A model generated the notes under the pieces. It was not told where the DNA came from. It saw nothing but the letters and a program-made list of their open reading frames with translations, and ran no database searches. A stretch of DNA of 64,000 bases from DSXH01 sp037446915 (GTDB lineage: Bacteria; Bacteroidota; Ignavibacteria; Ignavibacteriales; Melioribacteraceae): assembly GCA_037446915.1 (NCBI GenBank), contig JBBIHP010000004.1:1-64000 (forward strand), in the 5' to 3' direction. Both the position numbers and the translations under genes were made by a program. Below, one piece after another: positions 25,679 to 35,007 of this stretch (position 1 is the first letter of the stretch; the number at the start of each line of letters is the position of its first letter).

Positions 25679-26553
25679 AGATAATCTAAAAGTGATTTTG
25701 GTAAAATAGTTGCAGCCAATTTATACGATAATTGCAAAACGTAATCCTGATATTGCAAATCGACAATAAGTTTTGCCGGATCAATATCCTGTTTCTTCGA
25801 TAACAATTCCTGTGTATTTAAGAGTTGTTTTTCGAGCAATGCACTAATGTCATCCAATCGAATTAATTTCTCGCCGTTAATAGACTGAAGGTTAACAATT
25901 GAATTGTAAGCATTATTCAATCTCTGTTTAAGTGTACCGTCCGGAACTGAATTTGCTTCCAGCGAATCGAGAATATCATTTAATGTATTTATGAGATCCG
26001 TTTCTTCAATTTTATTACCGGTAATATTTATTGTGTCTTTTATATTCTGTGTAATCTGAACTTTTATTTCGCCGGTGACATTTGTAGAATTTCTAAACGC
26101 TCTTCCATTAGAATCGATTGACCATGGAGTATCACTAAAATCTGTTCCTCCAAAGAGATACATATCATTTCTTTTTTCGTTCAAGCTATCAACAATTGCT
26201 CTTAGCGATAATTTAATAGATTGAGTTACCGATGCAAGGTTAGAACTATTAAGAGCATTATCTGCCTTCATTATTTGACTGATAATTTTTTGAGTTTCAT
26301 CTGCTATATTTTCAATTGAATCCGTAGCAATACTCAAATAATCTTTGGCATATATAATATTCTTCTGGAATGTTTCGATTTTACGAATTGTAGAATCCAG
26401 TTTAATTGCTTCTAGGGAATCGCCAACATTATCAGTAAGTTTTTCCAGCTTGGTATTGTTGGTAATCTGACTTTGCATTTTCAGCTTTTTCTCATTAATC
26501 CTGTTCTGATTGTAGAGATAGCGTTCCGATAATAAGTTTTCTGTTATTCTCAT
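25675..26553 (-). CDS. flgL: Hook-filament junction protein FlgL (HAP3)
   Basis: 292 residues with flagellin-like terminal helices. The N-terminus is MRITENLLSERYLYNQNRIN with a following TNNTKLEKLTDNVGD. The middle has the typical MYLFGGTDFSDTPW segment. The C-terminus is a helix pair ending LVDLQYQDYVLQLSYKLAAT. FlgL forms the second junction ring between FlgK and filament. It follows flgK by 2 bases and overlaps motA, as part of the late hook-associated segment of this run. Confidence 0.93.
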   Translation of the reverse strand: MRITENLLSERYLYNQNRINEKKLKMQSQITNNTKLEKLTDNVGDSLEAIKLDSTIRKIETFQKNIIYAKDYLSIATDSIENIADETQKIISQIMKADNALNSSNLASVTQSIKLSLRAIVDSLNEKRNDMYLFGGTDFSDTPWSIDSNGRAFRNSTNVTGEIKVQITQNIKDTINITGNKIEETDLINTLNDILDSLEANSVPDGTLKQRLNNAYNSIVNLQSINGEKLIRLDDISALLEKQLLNTQELLSKKQDIDPAKLIVDLQYQDYVLQLSYKLAATILPKSLLDYL

Positions 26554-26555
26554 AA

Positions 26556-27950
26556 TTACACCAGTTGAATAATTGTTTCCATCATATCGTTAACAACTTT
26601 AATTAGCTTTGCGGCTGCTTCATACGATCTCTGAAATTTTATAACATTTGTCATCTCTTCATCTATTGATACACCCGAGTAAGAAGATTTTTGATTTTTA
26701 AGCTGCTGAATAACCAGACTGTTCGATTCAATTTTGTTATCACTTACAACTTTGTCAACTCCAAAAGTATTTAAGAACCCTGTATAGCTTTCAAGTAACG
26801 ATTGATCACCAAGTTCTCCAAGTTTTAAATCGCTCAATGATGATATTAGATTAGCAATAGAACCATTACCATCGTTATTTGCTGAACTTGATACAGCAAT
26901 ATTCTTCGGGTTGTTAAGAATGTTTTCGTTTATTTTTAGTTGTCCGTTTACAAATGCATTAATAACATTTCCTTTGATATCAAGACTGCCGAAGAACGGA
27001 ATTCCTGTAACAGAAGATCCATTCTGAACCAAAGTAAAACCTTGCATATGAAATTCATTTACTTTATTTATAAATGCAGTAGCAAGATTTTCCAGGTTAG
27101 TCCTGTATTCAGGAATTCTGTTAGAATAGAGATCTGATGCAGTGAATAATTCTCCGCTGTTAAGAAGTGCAATTGCATTCTTATCATTCTTGGAAGTAAT
27201 TCTCATTTTATTATTAATGAACGAGACTTCAAATTCTGTATATCCATTCTGATCAGCTCCCTGAACACCTCCGACATTAATAATTGCAGCTCCAAATTCA
27301 TTATAGTTTACTGTAATATTTGCAAGCTCGCTGACCTTATCAATTAATGAATCCCGTTTATCTTTAAGTTCGCTGGCTTTAATTCCTCTGGCTTCGGACT
27401 CATAGATTCTGTGATTCATCTCCGAGATCTCTTTAAGGTATTCATTCAATTGATTTGTTTTAGCAACCGCTTCTTTTTGTAGAACAGACTGAACACTTGA
27501 AAATCCTTCAAAAATTTCTGCAAACCGTTCGCTTAATCTTTGTGCTTTTTGAATTACCTGGGTTCTAAGTTGTGTAGAATTAGGATTAGTTGCTAATTGA
27601 GACCACGAATTGAAGAATTCATTCATATATGAACTAATTCCGATATCAGATGGTTCGGCAATTACAGATTCAATCTGTTGTAACAATTCCGATCTTTTTT
27701 CCGCATCGGATAAAGAAGATTGGTACTTTCGAATCTGATTATCGAGTAGGTTGTTTTTGATTCTCAAAACATCCTGAATTTTCACACCCATTCCAATTCC
27801 GGCTTGAGTTTCCTCTGTAGCAAAAATAGTTTTCTGCCTTGTATATTCCGGGTTACCAGCATTCGAAATATTTTGTGAAGTAACATCCATTGCACGTTGA
27901 TATGCCGCCATCGATCTTACTGATATGTCTAATAATCTTCCAATACCCAT
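26556..27950 (-). CDS. flgK: Hook-filament junction protein FlgK (HAP1)
   Basis: 464 residues. The N-terminus LLDISVRSMAAYQRAMDVTS then QNISNAGNPEYTRQ is the conserved rod/hook-type signature. The C-terminus contains SGVSIDEEMTNVIKFQRSYE then AAAKLIKVVNDMMETI, as in FlgK. It forms the first junction ring on the hook. It is somewhat shorter than the enterobacterial protein (about 545), consistent with a reduced surface domain. flgN lies just upstream, so the chaperone is made with its client. Confidence 0.94.
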   Translation of the reverse strand: MGIGRLLDISVRSMAAYQRAMDVTSQNISNAGNPEYTRQKTIFATEETQAGIGMGVKIQDVLRIKNNLLDNQIRKYQSSLSDAEKRSELLQQIESVIAEPSDIGISSYMNEFFNSWSQLATNPNSTQLRTQVIQKAQRLSERFAEIFEGFSSVQSVLQKEAVAKTNQLNEYLKEISEMNHRIYESEARGIKASELKDKRDSLIDKVSELANITVNYNEFGAAIINVGGVQGADQNGYTEFEVSFINNKMRITSKNDKNAIALLNSGELFTASDLYSNRIPEYRTNLENLATAFINKVNEFHMQGFTLVQNGSSVTGIPFFGSLDIKGNVINAFVNGQLKINENILNNPKNIAVSSSANNDGNGSIANLISSLSDLKLGELGDQSLLESYTGFLNTFGVDKVVSDNKIESNSLVIQQLKNQKSSYSGVSIDEEMTNVIKFQRSYEAAAKLIKVVNDMMETIIQLV

Positions 27951-27951
27951 T

Positions 27952-28404
27952 TTACACCCGCTTATTAACTAATTTGCGTTTACCGTTTCCAAGTATTGAG
28001 ATCATTCTTTCTTTTATTATATTTCTCGATACTTCAACAAGTACTGATAACTGTGAATTTAAGTGCGCAATTCTCAAAGCTTTCTCTTTAACCTCTGAAC
28101 GAATTTTTTCAATTTTATTTATATCATTTCCAAAAAGATTTTTTTTAGAATTATATAATTCATCGAATGAGAAATCCTTTAGTGTAATAGAATTGTTATT
28201 TGCAAATTCACGAATTAATTCTTTTCTTCGTCTCTCTTCATCATCAATATTGCTTAAAATTTTCTGTTCATTTTTTATAGCATCTTCAAGCATGTTATAG
28301 TTATCTGCAACAATTGCTTCTTTTTTTTGAATAAGTGCATTTATCAGCATGTCAAAGTTTTTTCCCTGATCGGAAATAGATTGAATTAATTCCTTTACAT
28401 TCAT
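27952..28404 (-). CDS. flgN: FlgN-type export chaperone for FlgK/FlgL
   Basis: 150 residues, all-helical and highly charged. It starts MNVKELIQSISDQGKNFDML and continues INALIQKKEAIVADNYNMLE, the FlgN-like N-terminal helix pair. It ends in a basic tail. FlgN proteins hold FlgK and FlgL for export. Identity by sequence is weak, but position (between flgJ and flgK, overlapping flgJ by 4 bases and 1 base from flgK) and helical pattern support the call. Confidence 0.8.
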   Translation of the reverse strand: MNVKELIQSISDQGKNFDMLINALIQKKEAIVADNYNMLEDAIKNEQKILSNIDDEERRRKELIREFANNNSITLKDFSFDELYNSKKNLFGNDINKIEKIRSEVKEKALRIAHLNSQLSVLVEVSRNIIKERMISILGNGKRKLVNKRV

Positions 28405-29207
28405 ATGTCACTCTCTCTAAAATGATTCAAATAACCGAGAACCTTAGCTATATAGTTCTTAGTTTCATCAAACGGCGGTACTCCGTTAAATTTTTCTACA
28501 TTCTGGGGCCCGGCATTATAAGCTGCCAGGGCAAGTTTCAAATCCCCATTATATTGTCGAAGCATTTTGGATAAATATTTAGTACCGCCGTAGATATTTT
28601 GTTTGGGATCAAAAACGTTTCTAACACCCATATCGGATGCAGTAGAATCAATTAATTGCATCAAACCCTTTGCTTTTGCAGACGAAACCGCTTTGTGGTT
28701 CGCAGCCGATTCAGTCATTATTACAGATTTAATTACATTTTTATCGAGACCAAATTCTTTTGATGCTTTTTCAATTAGGTCGTCGTATCTATTAAGTCTC
28801 TTTAATGCTTCATTAGTTGGTTTAACTTTTGAAGACGAATTAACACTATCGATTTTAATATTTACCGGTTTAGAATCAGAACTTTTAATTGAATTACTCA
28901 TCTCCTCGCCGGTAACTTTTTTGTAAATCGCCTCTGCAATACCGAGATTTTTACTCTTGGAAATTTGTGTTGCAATCTGTTGTTCAAAAATTGTATCAAA
29001 CATATCATTTCCGTAACCTTCTTCACCAAGCATTCCACCGGTAGTTTTTGTCATAGAACGAAGCATCATTGCAGTAAGCATACTCTCGAACTCGTTTGCC
29101 GCCTTAGCAATCTTAGCTTTTTGTTTATCATCATACCGCGACTTAATTTCAGTCATCTGCGAAAGATGTTTTTCAGAATTTCCGGTTTTTAATGTTATCT
29201 CTTTCAT
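28401..29207 (-). CDS. flgJ: FlgJ: rod-binding domain fused to lytic transglycosylase (SLT)
   Basis: 268 residues. Residues 30-100 are the FlgJ rod-binding domain (AANEFESMLTAMMLRSMTKT, GYGNDMFDTIFEQQIATQIS). Residues 140-260 are a soluble lytic transglycosylase-like domain with the catalytic Glu at 166 (SVIMTESAANHKAVSSAKAK), GLMQLIDSTA and LALAAYNAGPQNVEKF. Enterobacterial FlgJ instead carries a glucosaminidase domain. The protein caps the growing rod and cuts peptidoglycan to let it through. There is no signal peptide, consistent with export by the flagellar system. It follows flgI directly. Confidence 0.93.
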   Translation of the reverse strand: MKEITLKTGNSEKHLSQMTEIKSRYDDKQKAKIAKAANEFESMLTAMMLRSMTKTTGGMLGEEGYGNDMFDTIFEQQIATQISKSKNLGIAEAIYKKVTGEEMSNSIKSSDSKPVNIKIDSVNSSSKVKPTNEALKRLNRYDDLIEKASKEFGLDKNVIKSVIMTESAANHKAVSSAKAKGLMQLIDSTASDMGVRNVFDPKQNIYGGTKYLSKMLRQYNGDLKLALAAYNAGPQNVEKFNGVPPFDETKNYIAKVLGYLNHFRESDI

Positions 29208-29208
29208 A

Positions 29209-30306
29209 TTACATTATTACTAATTCTGCAACTAAAGCTCCGGCTTCTTTAAGTGCCTGGAAAATTGAAATAATATCCCGCGGAGAAACTTTTAATGAAT
29301 TAAGAGCCGATGCAACTTCCTGAACATTTGTTGCTCCTTGAATTGCAACTGTATTTGTTGAATCCTGATAAACCGAAGGAACAAGATTATTGAATAATAC
29401 CGTATTGCCTCTTCCAAAAGCATTTGGTTGCGAAATAGTTGGATAAGAACGGATCTGAATATTTAAGCTGCCATGTGTTATGCTTACCGGTAATATTTTT
29501 ACATTACTTCCGGCAACAATAGTACCTGTTCTTTCGTTAAGAACAACTTTTGCAATTTTATCAACCTGAATTTCAAGATTTTCTAATTCAGCAAGAAAAG
29601 CAACTATATTATTCTGCCTATCGGTTGGAACAACAATTAGAATTTCTGCGGCGTCAATTGCTCTGGCAGAATTTTCACCAAACTTTGAATTGATTGCAAG
29701 CATTATATTATTAGAAGTTGTTAGATCGGGGTCTTTAAGAAATACAGCAATTTCTTCAAATGAATTCAGTTCTATATTAATCGATTCTTTTAACGAGCCG
29801 CCTCGTGGAATTCTGCCGGCAAGAGTATGATTCTTTGATGTACGGTTTCCGGTGGGTGTATTAATATCGTAGCCGCCGACAGAAATTGGACCCTGAGCAA
29901 AACCGTAAACCCTTCCATTAATACCGGAAAGAGGAGTCATTAACAATGTTCCGCCCTGTAAACTTGTTGCATCTCCCATCGATGAAACAACAACATCAAA
30001 CTCTGCACCGCTTTTTAAGCTGGTGTTTAATGTTGCTGTTACAATTACTGCGGCAACATTCCTTGTCTTCAAATCAGTTTGAGGAACAGTAACACCAAAT
30101 CGTTTAAGCATGCTTGCGATAGATTGAACTGTAAATGATGATCTATAACTATCACCTGTAGAAGCCAATCCAACAACCAGTCCATAACCGATTATCTGTT
30201 CTGAGCCGGAACCGTTTATATAAGCAACATCTTTTATTCTCTGAGCTTTAGAAGCATCAAATAAAAGGATTGATAGTAGTGCTGCAATTATAATTTTGTT
30301 TTTCAT
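29209..30306 (-). CDS. flgI: Flagellar P-ring protein FlgI
   Basis: About 365 residues. The start at 30306 gives a clean signal peptide (MKNKIIIAALLSILLFDASK, then AQ); a longer frame adds 14 residues that overlap flgH and spoil it. Typical motifs are RIKDVAYINGSGSEQIIGYG and LVVGLASTGDS, TPLSGINGRVYGFAQGPISV, RIPRGGSLKESI and VVLNERTGTIVAGSNVKI. FlgI forms the periplasmic ring in the peptidoglycan layer and is secreted by Sec. Together with flgH it indicates an outer-membrane-bearing cell. Confidence 0.95.
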   Translation of the reverse strand: MKNKIIIAALLSILLFDASKAQRIKDVAYINGSGSEQIIGYGLVVGLASTGDSYRSSFTVQSIASMLKRFGVTVPQTDLKTRNVAAVIVTATLNTSLKSGAEFDVVVSSMGDATSLQGGTLLMTPLSGINGRVYGFAQGPISVGGYDINTPTGNRTSKNHTLAGRIPRGGSLKESINIELNSFEEIAVFLKDPDLTTSNNIMLAINSKFGENSARAIDAAEILIVVPTDRQNNIVAFLAELENLEIQVDKIAKVVLNERTGTIVAGSNVKILPVSITHGSLNIQIRSYPTISQPNAFGRGNTVLFNNLVPSVYQDSTNTVAIQGATNVQEVASALNSLKVSPRDIISIFQALKEAGALVAELVIM

Positions 30307-30314
30307 TTTATTAC

Positions 30315-30887
30315 CTAAAAAATCCAGTGGAAAAATTTTGTTAACCATCCCGGTTTTTGGGAATCGTCAATTATTCCGCTTCCTTCAAATGTAATCTCCG
30401 CATCAGAAATGTTATAAGATAGAACCGAATTATCTGCACCGATATCACTTGGACGGACAATACCTTTTATAAAAACCAACTGTTCTTCACCATTTATAAC
30501 TATTCTTCTGCTCCCTTTAATAAGGAGGTTTCCGTTAGCAAGAACCGAGTCCACAGTTGCGCTTATTTTAGTTCTCACAACTCCCGTTGCTTTGGTAGAT
30601 CCCGAACCACTGAAAGAATTTCCGCTACCCATATTTACATCAACTTTTGGTAGAGCTGATTTATCAACCCCGCCTGAAAGTCCGAACGATAAATCGCTGC
30701 TTCTACCGGCAGATGTTTCGGCATTGTTTGTTGCCTGGGAAGATTCCATTACAATTATTGTAACGGCATCTCCTCTTTGATTTGCCTTATTATCGGAGAA
30801 TAATGAGAATGCAGCATTCCTCCTCATATCCTGTGAATTAATTACAGAGACAGCAAGAACAAATAATATTATCAATTGTTTTTTCAT
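30315..30887 (-). CDS. flgH: Flagellar L-ring protein FlgH, no lipobox
   Basis: 190 residues. The core motifs ANQRGDAVTIIVMESSQATN, TKATGVVRTKISATVDSVLA followed by NGNLLIKGSRRIVINGEEQ, and FIKGIVRPSDI are characteristic of the outer-membrane L ring. It begins with a signal peptide (MKKQLIILFVLAVSVINSQD) but has no cysteine at the cleavage site, indeed none in the protein. FlgH is normally a lipoprotein. The ring is therefore either non-lipidated or held by other contacts. It lies between flgA and flgI. Confidence 0.92.
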   Translation of the reverse strand: MKKQLIILFVLAVSVINSQDMRRNAAFSLFSDNKANQRGDAVTIIVMESSQATNNAETSAGRSSDLSFGLSGGVDKSALPKVDVNMGSGNSFSGSGSTKATGVVRTKISATVDSVLANGNLLIKGSRRIVINGEEQLVFIKGIVRPSDIGADNSVLSYNISDAEITFEGSGIIDDSQKPGWLTKFFHWIF

Positions 30888-30891
30888 GGTA

Positions 30892-31539
30892 TTACTCGAT
30901 TAATAGAACGTTATACTTATCAATTATTTTGGCAGAAAATATTTTTTTCTGCTCGGCTACAACACGAATTATGTCGCCGATATTTCCTTTCTCGCGCGAT
31001 ACAACTTCAGTTGTAATATCGACACCGTTTCTACCGGCATGTAATATCAATCTTTCGTTTGGCAATACATCAGGATTTTTTTCGATCATTTCATTTAACA
31101 GAATATTTCCTTCTTTAATTTTTACTTTACTTTTTGTTGCAACCGGGAAATCATCTTCGCTAAAAAGTGTTCCGTTTAACTGTGATACTTCTTTTAATTC
31201 CTTTTTGAATTGATCATTAGAAATCAGCTCACCCTTTTGAATATCCTGATTTGCAACTAAAACCGTTTTATAAAGTTTTACCTTTAGCGTAATAAAGGAT
31301 TTGCTTTCACTTTTGTTTCGTGATATCAACTTAACGGGGACTAATAATGTATTATTATTTAACCGCGGTTCTCTTTCATCATCTATTACAATTTTAGATA
31401 CAGCACTTAAATTGTCTGTAATCTGGAATTCGATCTTTTCGTATGAAGAATAATATTTCAAAACGTACTTTTGTAATTCCGTTTCGAACCCTGAATTACC
31501 TGTAAACAAATTCAATATTATAATTAACGCGGCAATCAC
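30892..31539 (-). CDS. flgA: FlgA, P-ring assembly chaperone
   Basis: 215 residues with an N-terminal hydrophobic export segment (MIAALIIILNLF) and a C-terminal SAF-type domain. Visible FlgA features: LVANQDIQKGELISNDQF, VKIKEGNILLNEMIEKNPDV, LHAGRNGVDITTEVVSREKG and GDIIRVVAEQKKIFSAKI. FlgA acts in the periplasm to help FlgI assemble into the P ring. It sits between flgG and flgH, matching the common flgG-flgA-flgH-flgI order. Confidence 0.88.
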   Translation of the reverse strand: MIAALIIILNLFTGNSGFETELQKYVLKYYSSYEKIEFQITDNLSAVSKIVIDDEREPRLNNNTLLVPVKLISRNKSESKSFITLKVKLYKTVLVANQDIQKGELISNDQFKKELKEVSQLNGTLFSEDDFPVATKSKVKIKEGNILLNEMIEKNPDVLPNERLILHAGRNGVDITTEVVSREKGNIGDIIRVVAEQKKIFSAKIIDKYNVLLIE

Positions 31540-31544
31540 TTTAA

Positions 31545-32345
31545 TTAACCTCTTTTAAGATTATTTGCCATGGTCATCATTTCCTCAACTGTTTTAACGG
31601 TTTTGGAATTAATTTCATATGCGCGCTGTGCTGCTATCATCGAAATCATTTCCTCCACAATATCAACGTTGGATGATTCGAGGTAACCCTGGCTAATTTC
31701 TCCGAAACCCTGACTGCCTGGTGTACTAAGTATTGGCTGACCTGACGATGGTGATTCAACGTATAAATTATCTCCGATCGAAATTAATCCGCCGTTATTC
31801 ATAAATCTTGCTAATTCTATTGTTCCTAATGAAATAGTGCTCTGGTCATTTTGAATTGCTTCAACAGATCCATCCTTACCAACAGAAATTCCAACTACGT
31901 CCGAGTTAAGTGTGAAATCTGGTTCAAGAATGTAACCGCTTGCAGTAACAAGTTTTCCTTCAGCATTTACTTTGAATGAACCATCTCTTGTATAAGCAAA
32001 TGTTCCATCACTTTTTTTAACCTGGAAAAATCCTTCGCCTTGAATAGCGAAATCGAACGGATTATTTGTAGGGGTTATATCGCCCTGTCTAAAAATCTTT
32101 TGAGCCGATGCTGGCTTAACACCATTACCAACCTGAATTTTATTTGTAGAATTTTCCATAACTCCGGGAGTTGAGGAAGATAATGGGTTAACATTTACTT
32201 CCTGATACATCAGATCCTGGAATTCAGCTTTATTCTTTTTGAATCCTGTTGTGCTGATATTAGCAATGTTATTCGAAATTACTTCGATATTAATCTGCTG
32301 GGCATACATACCCGATGCTGCTGTTCTAAGTGCTCTTGTTGGCAT
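31545..32345 (-). CDS. flgG: Distal rod protein FlgG
   Basis: 266 residues. MPTRALRTAASGMYAQQINI and EVISNNIANISTTGFKKNKA form the N-terminal rod signature. The middle has FDFAIQGEGFFQVKKSDGTF and YTRDGSFKVNAEGKLVTASG. The C-terminus has QGYLESSNVDIVEEMISMIA and QRAYEINSKTVKTVEEMM. Length and the LE.SNVD..EEM ending match FlgG. It follows flgF with 14 bases between. Confidence 0.95.
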   Translation of the reverse strand: MPTRALRTAASGMYAQQINIEVISNNIANISTTGFKKNKAEFQDLMYQEVNVNPLSSSTPGVMENSTNKIQVGNGVKPASAQKIFRQGDITPTNNPFDFAIQGEGFFQVKKSDGTFAYTRDGSFKVNAEGKLVTASGYILEPDFTLNSDVVGISVGKDGSVEAIQNDQSTISLGTIELARFMNNGGLISIGDNLYVESPSSGQPILSTPGSQGFGEISQGYLESSNVDIVEEMISMIAAQRAYEINSKTVKTVEEMMTMANNLKRG

Positions 32346-32359
32346 AAATTACCTCATCT

Positions 32360-33070
32360 TTAAATTTTTCCAATTTGATTTGCCATATCTAAGGATTGAT
32401 CCAATGCTGCAATTACTTTCTGGCTGGTTTCGTATCCTTTGTTAATCTGTATCATCGATTCCATCTCTAAAATTGGATTAGTGTTAGACTGCTCAAGGTA
32501 TCCTTGAGAAATTTTATAATCAATTTCGTTTGCTTCGGTATAATTATCATCCTGTATAACAAAAGATGAACCGCTGCTTCTTTTAAGATCTTCCGGAGAA
32601 TCAACTTGCAGAATTAATAATGTATCTATTAATTCATTACCTATTTTAATTTCGCCAAGGTTATTAATTTCTATATTGGAATCTTTTTGAAGCATTGTTT
32701 CATCCATATTAATAAAACCGTTTTTACCTAAAACCTTTTTACCATTTGCATCTGCAAGAAAACCATCCGTTGATAATTTGAATCTTCCATCCCTTGTTAA
32801 TTCTATATTTCCGTTTTCATCTTTAACTGCAAAAAATCCGTTACCATAAATAGCCAGATCAAGAGGATTTGAAGTAAGCACTGTTTCGCCCTGAATCTGA
32901 CTGGTAATTTTCTTTATCTGGCTATTACCAAATTCATCTATGTATTCTGAAAATGGGACTTCTCTTTTATATCCAGTTGTATTAATATTTGCAAGGTTAT
33001 TAGCAATAGCATCAATATTTTTTGTGTGTTGTTCCAGACTTCTTGCAACGGTGTAAATACCTTTAATCAT
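32360..33070 (-). CDS. flgF: Rod protein FlgF
   Basis: 236 residues, paralogous to the adjacent FlgG. MIKGIYTVARSLEQHTKNID and AIANNLANINTTGYKREVPF give the N-terminal signature. It then has LDLAIYGNGFFAVKDENGNI and ELTRDGRFKLSTDGFLADAN, and a C-terminal QGYLEQSNTNPILEMESMI. The shorter length and divergent C-terminus favour FlgF (proximal rod) over a second FlgG. Confidence 0.9.
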   Translation of the reverse strand: MIKGIYTVARSLEQHTKNIDAIANNLANINTTGYKREVPFSEYIDEFGNSQIKKITSQIQGETVLTSNPLDLAIYGNGFFAVKDENGNIELTRDGRFKLSTDGFLADANGKKVLGKNGFINMDETMLQKDSNIEINNLGEIKIGNELIDTLLILQVDSPEDLKRSSGSSFVIQDDNYTEANEIDYKISQGYLEQSNTNPILEMESMIQINKGYETSQKVIAALDQSLDMANQIGKI

Positions 33071-33082
33071 TTCAACTCCTAT

Positions 33083-33697
33083 TTATTTACCGTACTCAAA
33101 CTTTTTAATTTTTGAAGCCAATAATATTTCCCCTTTGGCAATAGAGAGTTCTCTTGCCATCAGTTCTATTCTATTACCAGAAATATTTTCAATAAATTTT
33201 AGTTTTCTTAATGCCTTACGGGTTTTGCTTAACTTTCTATCTTTCTTAACAATTACATTCTCTTCACGTATCATTGCAATTTTCTTTTTTAAACCATTAC
33301 CCGCATTCTTCCTAATTCTCATGAGTATTCTTCTAAAACCAACAAGAATTAAAATAACAACGGAAATAGAGAGAAATATTTTTACATTGGTTGAGAGTGA
33401 ACCGAACATTTCGAATAACCCGTTGGTTTGCTCTTTACTGATATTCGAAACAGGAATTGAAATTGCAGCTCTTTCAATATTCACTTTATTTGAATCCTCA
33501 ACTACTTTTTCTTCTACAAATATTTCAGAGCTTTCTGCTTTAAGTCTTGCTTCTTCAATTTGCTTTAAAACAAGGTCGCTAATTTTAATAGTGTCCTGTG
33601 GAAAGTAACTTAACTTACTCAAGACACTATCAATATTAACCTGAGCATAAATTCTGCATGAAGTAAACATTAATAAAATTATCAAAAATCTTTTCAT
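33083..33697 (-). CDS. Unrecognised exported membrane protein in rod-gene operon
   Basis: 204 residues. It begins with a signal-like segment (MKRFLIILLMFTSCRIYAQV), then about 85 residues of acidic periplasmic-type sequence, a single membrane helix near 105-125 (IFLSISVVILILVGFRRILM), then a very basic cytoplasmic tail (KKDRKLSKTRKALRKLKF). That layout resembles FliO-type or other small export-gate accessory proteins, but a FliO candidate exists at 44605-44946 and I see no clear family motif. It lies between the degenerate kinase gene and flgF. Confidence 0.6.
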   Translation of the reverse strand: MKRFLIILLMFTSCRIYAQVNIDSVLSKLSYFPQDTIKISDLVLKQIEEARLKAESSEIFVEEKVVEDSNKVNIERAAISIPVSNISKEQTNGLFEMFGSLSTNVKIFLSISVVILILVGFRRILMRIRKNAGNGLKKKIAMIREENVIVKKDRKLSKTRKALRKLKFIENISGNRIELMARELSIAKGEILLASKIKKFEYGK

Positions 33698-33702
33698 ATC
33701 AA

Positions 33703-35007
33703 TTACTTCCTTTTTAAGGGGAATAAAAGATGAATTGTAGTTCCTTTCAATGGTAAAGATTCAAAATCGGCAACACCTTCATTTTTTTTCATTACTTCCT
33801 TAACTATTCTAACAGTTAGATTAACCATCGGATCGGAATTCGAATTAATTTCCGGCCAGTAATCGGTTAAAAAGAACGAAAGAATAGTAACATCATTAAC
33901 CGAACGGGTTTGAATAAGCAGACCGCTTCCCTTTTTTGCTTTCCTTTTAATTAACGAAAAGATATTTGTTGCAACCTGTTTCAAGTGTTTCTGATTACTA
34001 ACAACCGAAGGCAGATCAGCTTCAAGATCAAGTTCACATTCAATTTGTAAATTCGAAAAAGTCGATTTAACTAGTTCGTATGTTTCATTAATTACAGTGT
34101 TCAGTTCGCAAGGCACAATATGATTGTCAGTTTGATTGTTTACTTCATCAAACTTGGTTAAACGCTGCGATAGCTCCCTGATATGTAAAATCCGGTCCTT
34201 AATCTTATCGATAATTTCAGCATCAAGATCTTTGTATTCGCTTGCAAGAAAATCTACACTGCTAATTATCATTTGAAGAGAATTCAAAATGTTTTGAAGT
34301 ATTCCTTCAGCATACTCACCGGCTGCATAAAGCTTAAGTTCGTTTTTCATTTTAGATTGATAAAGCTGTACTTCTCCAAGAAGTTTGTTGATCTCTGCTT
34401 TTTGTTTGATCGATAAAATTTTGGGGATTACTATTCCTATTAGTATCTGAATCGATTTATTTTCAATTGTATCTTCGGAAATTTTGTTGGCTGGACCCAA
34501 TAAAGAAAGAACTCCAACCTTTGCATTGTTATAGAATACAGGAAAAAGTGTCTGCGAAAGTTTTACACCGTTTCCAGTGTAAGAAGTAAGTTCCGGAATT
34601 AATGTTGGTTTTTTTGTTTCGAACAGCCAATCGAGAACTCCATCTTTCTGTGCTTTATTAACAAGACTGTTCTGTGCGACTGAAACTTCGGGATTGATTG
34701 CAAATAAATTTGTTTGGGATTCATCATACAAAAACAAGTCAACTTCTCTTGCAACAACTATTTTTTTAATAAAATTGGAGAGTTGAAAGTGTAATTCAGA
34801 AATGTTTTGGGAATCGCTTACAATTTTATTAAAGCTTAGAAGATTCTGCACAAACAGGTTATACTTCTCAAACTGATTAATCCTGTTATTGTGTGTTTCA
34901 AAACTAATCAGCTTTAAGTCCCCGGCCGTTCCGGGACTTTTGGTAAAATACTGAACTGAATTAGTAAACGATTGATACTTTACAGTATTTTCTTTTAGTA
35001 ATCTCAA
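33703..35007 (-). CDS. GAF-domain protein with degenerate histidine-kinase core
   Basis: 434 residues. Residues about 60-200 look like a GAF domain (VDLFLYDESQTNLFAINPEV, TLFPVFYNNAKVGVLSLLGP). Residues 230-290 align with a DHp helix, but the H-box reads GEYAEGILQNILNSLQ, so the usual AHEINNPL His is missing. The C-terminal region retains an ATPase-like N segment (HLKQVATNIFSLI) and a final GTTIHLLFPL, but no DxGxG or GxGLGL loop is visible. I infer a pseudokinase used for sensing or scaffolding. It overlaps the upstream HDOD gene by 4 bases. Confidence 0.72.
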   Translation of the reverse strand: MRLLKENTVKYQSFTNSVQYFTKSPGTAGDLKLISFETHNNRINQFEKYNLFVQNLLSFNKIVSDSQNISELHFQLSNFIKKIVVAREVDLFLYDESQTNLFAINPEVSVAQNSLVNKAQKDGVLDWLFETKKPTLIPELTSYTGNGVKLSQTLFPVFYNNAKVGVLSLLGPANKISEDTIENKSIQILIGIVIPKILSIKQKAEINKLLGEVQLYQSKMKNELKLYAAGEYAEGILQNILNSLQMIISSVDFLASEYKDLDAEIIDKIKDRILHIRELSQRLTKFDEVNNQTDNHIVPCELNTVINETYELVKSTFSNLQIECELDLEADLPSVVSNQKHLKQVATNIFSLIKRKAKKGSGLLIQTRSVNDVTILSFFLTDYWPEINSNSDPMVNLTVRIVKEVMKKNEGVADFESLPLKGTTIHLLFPLKRK

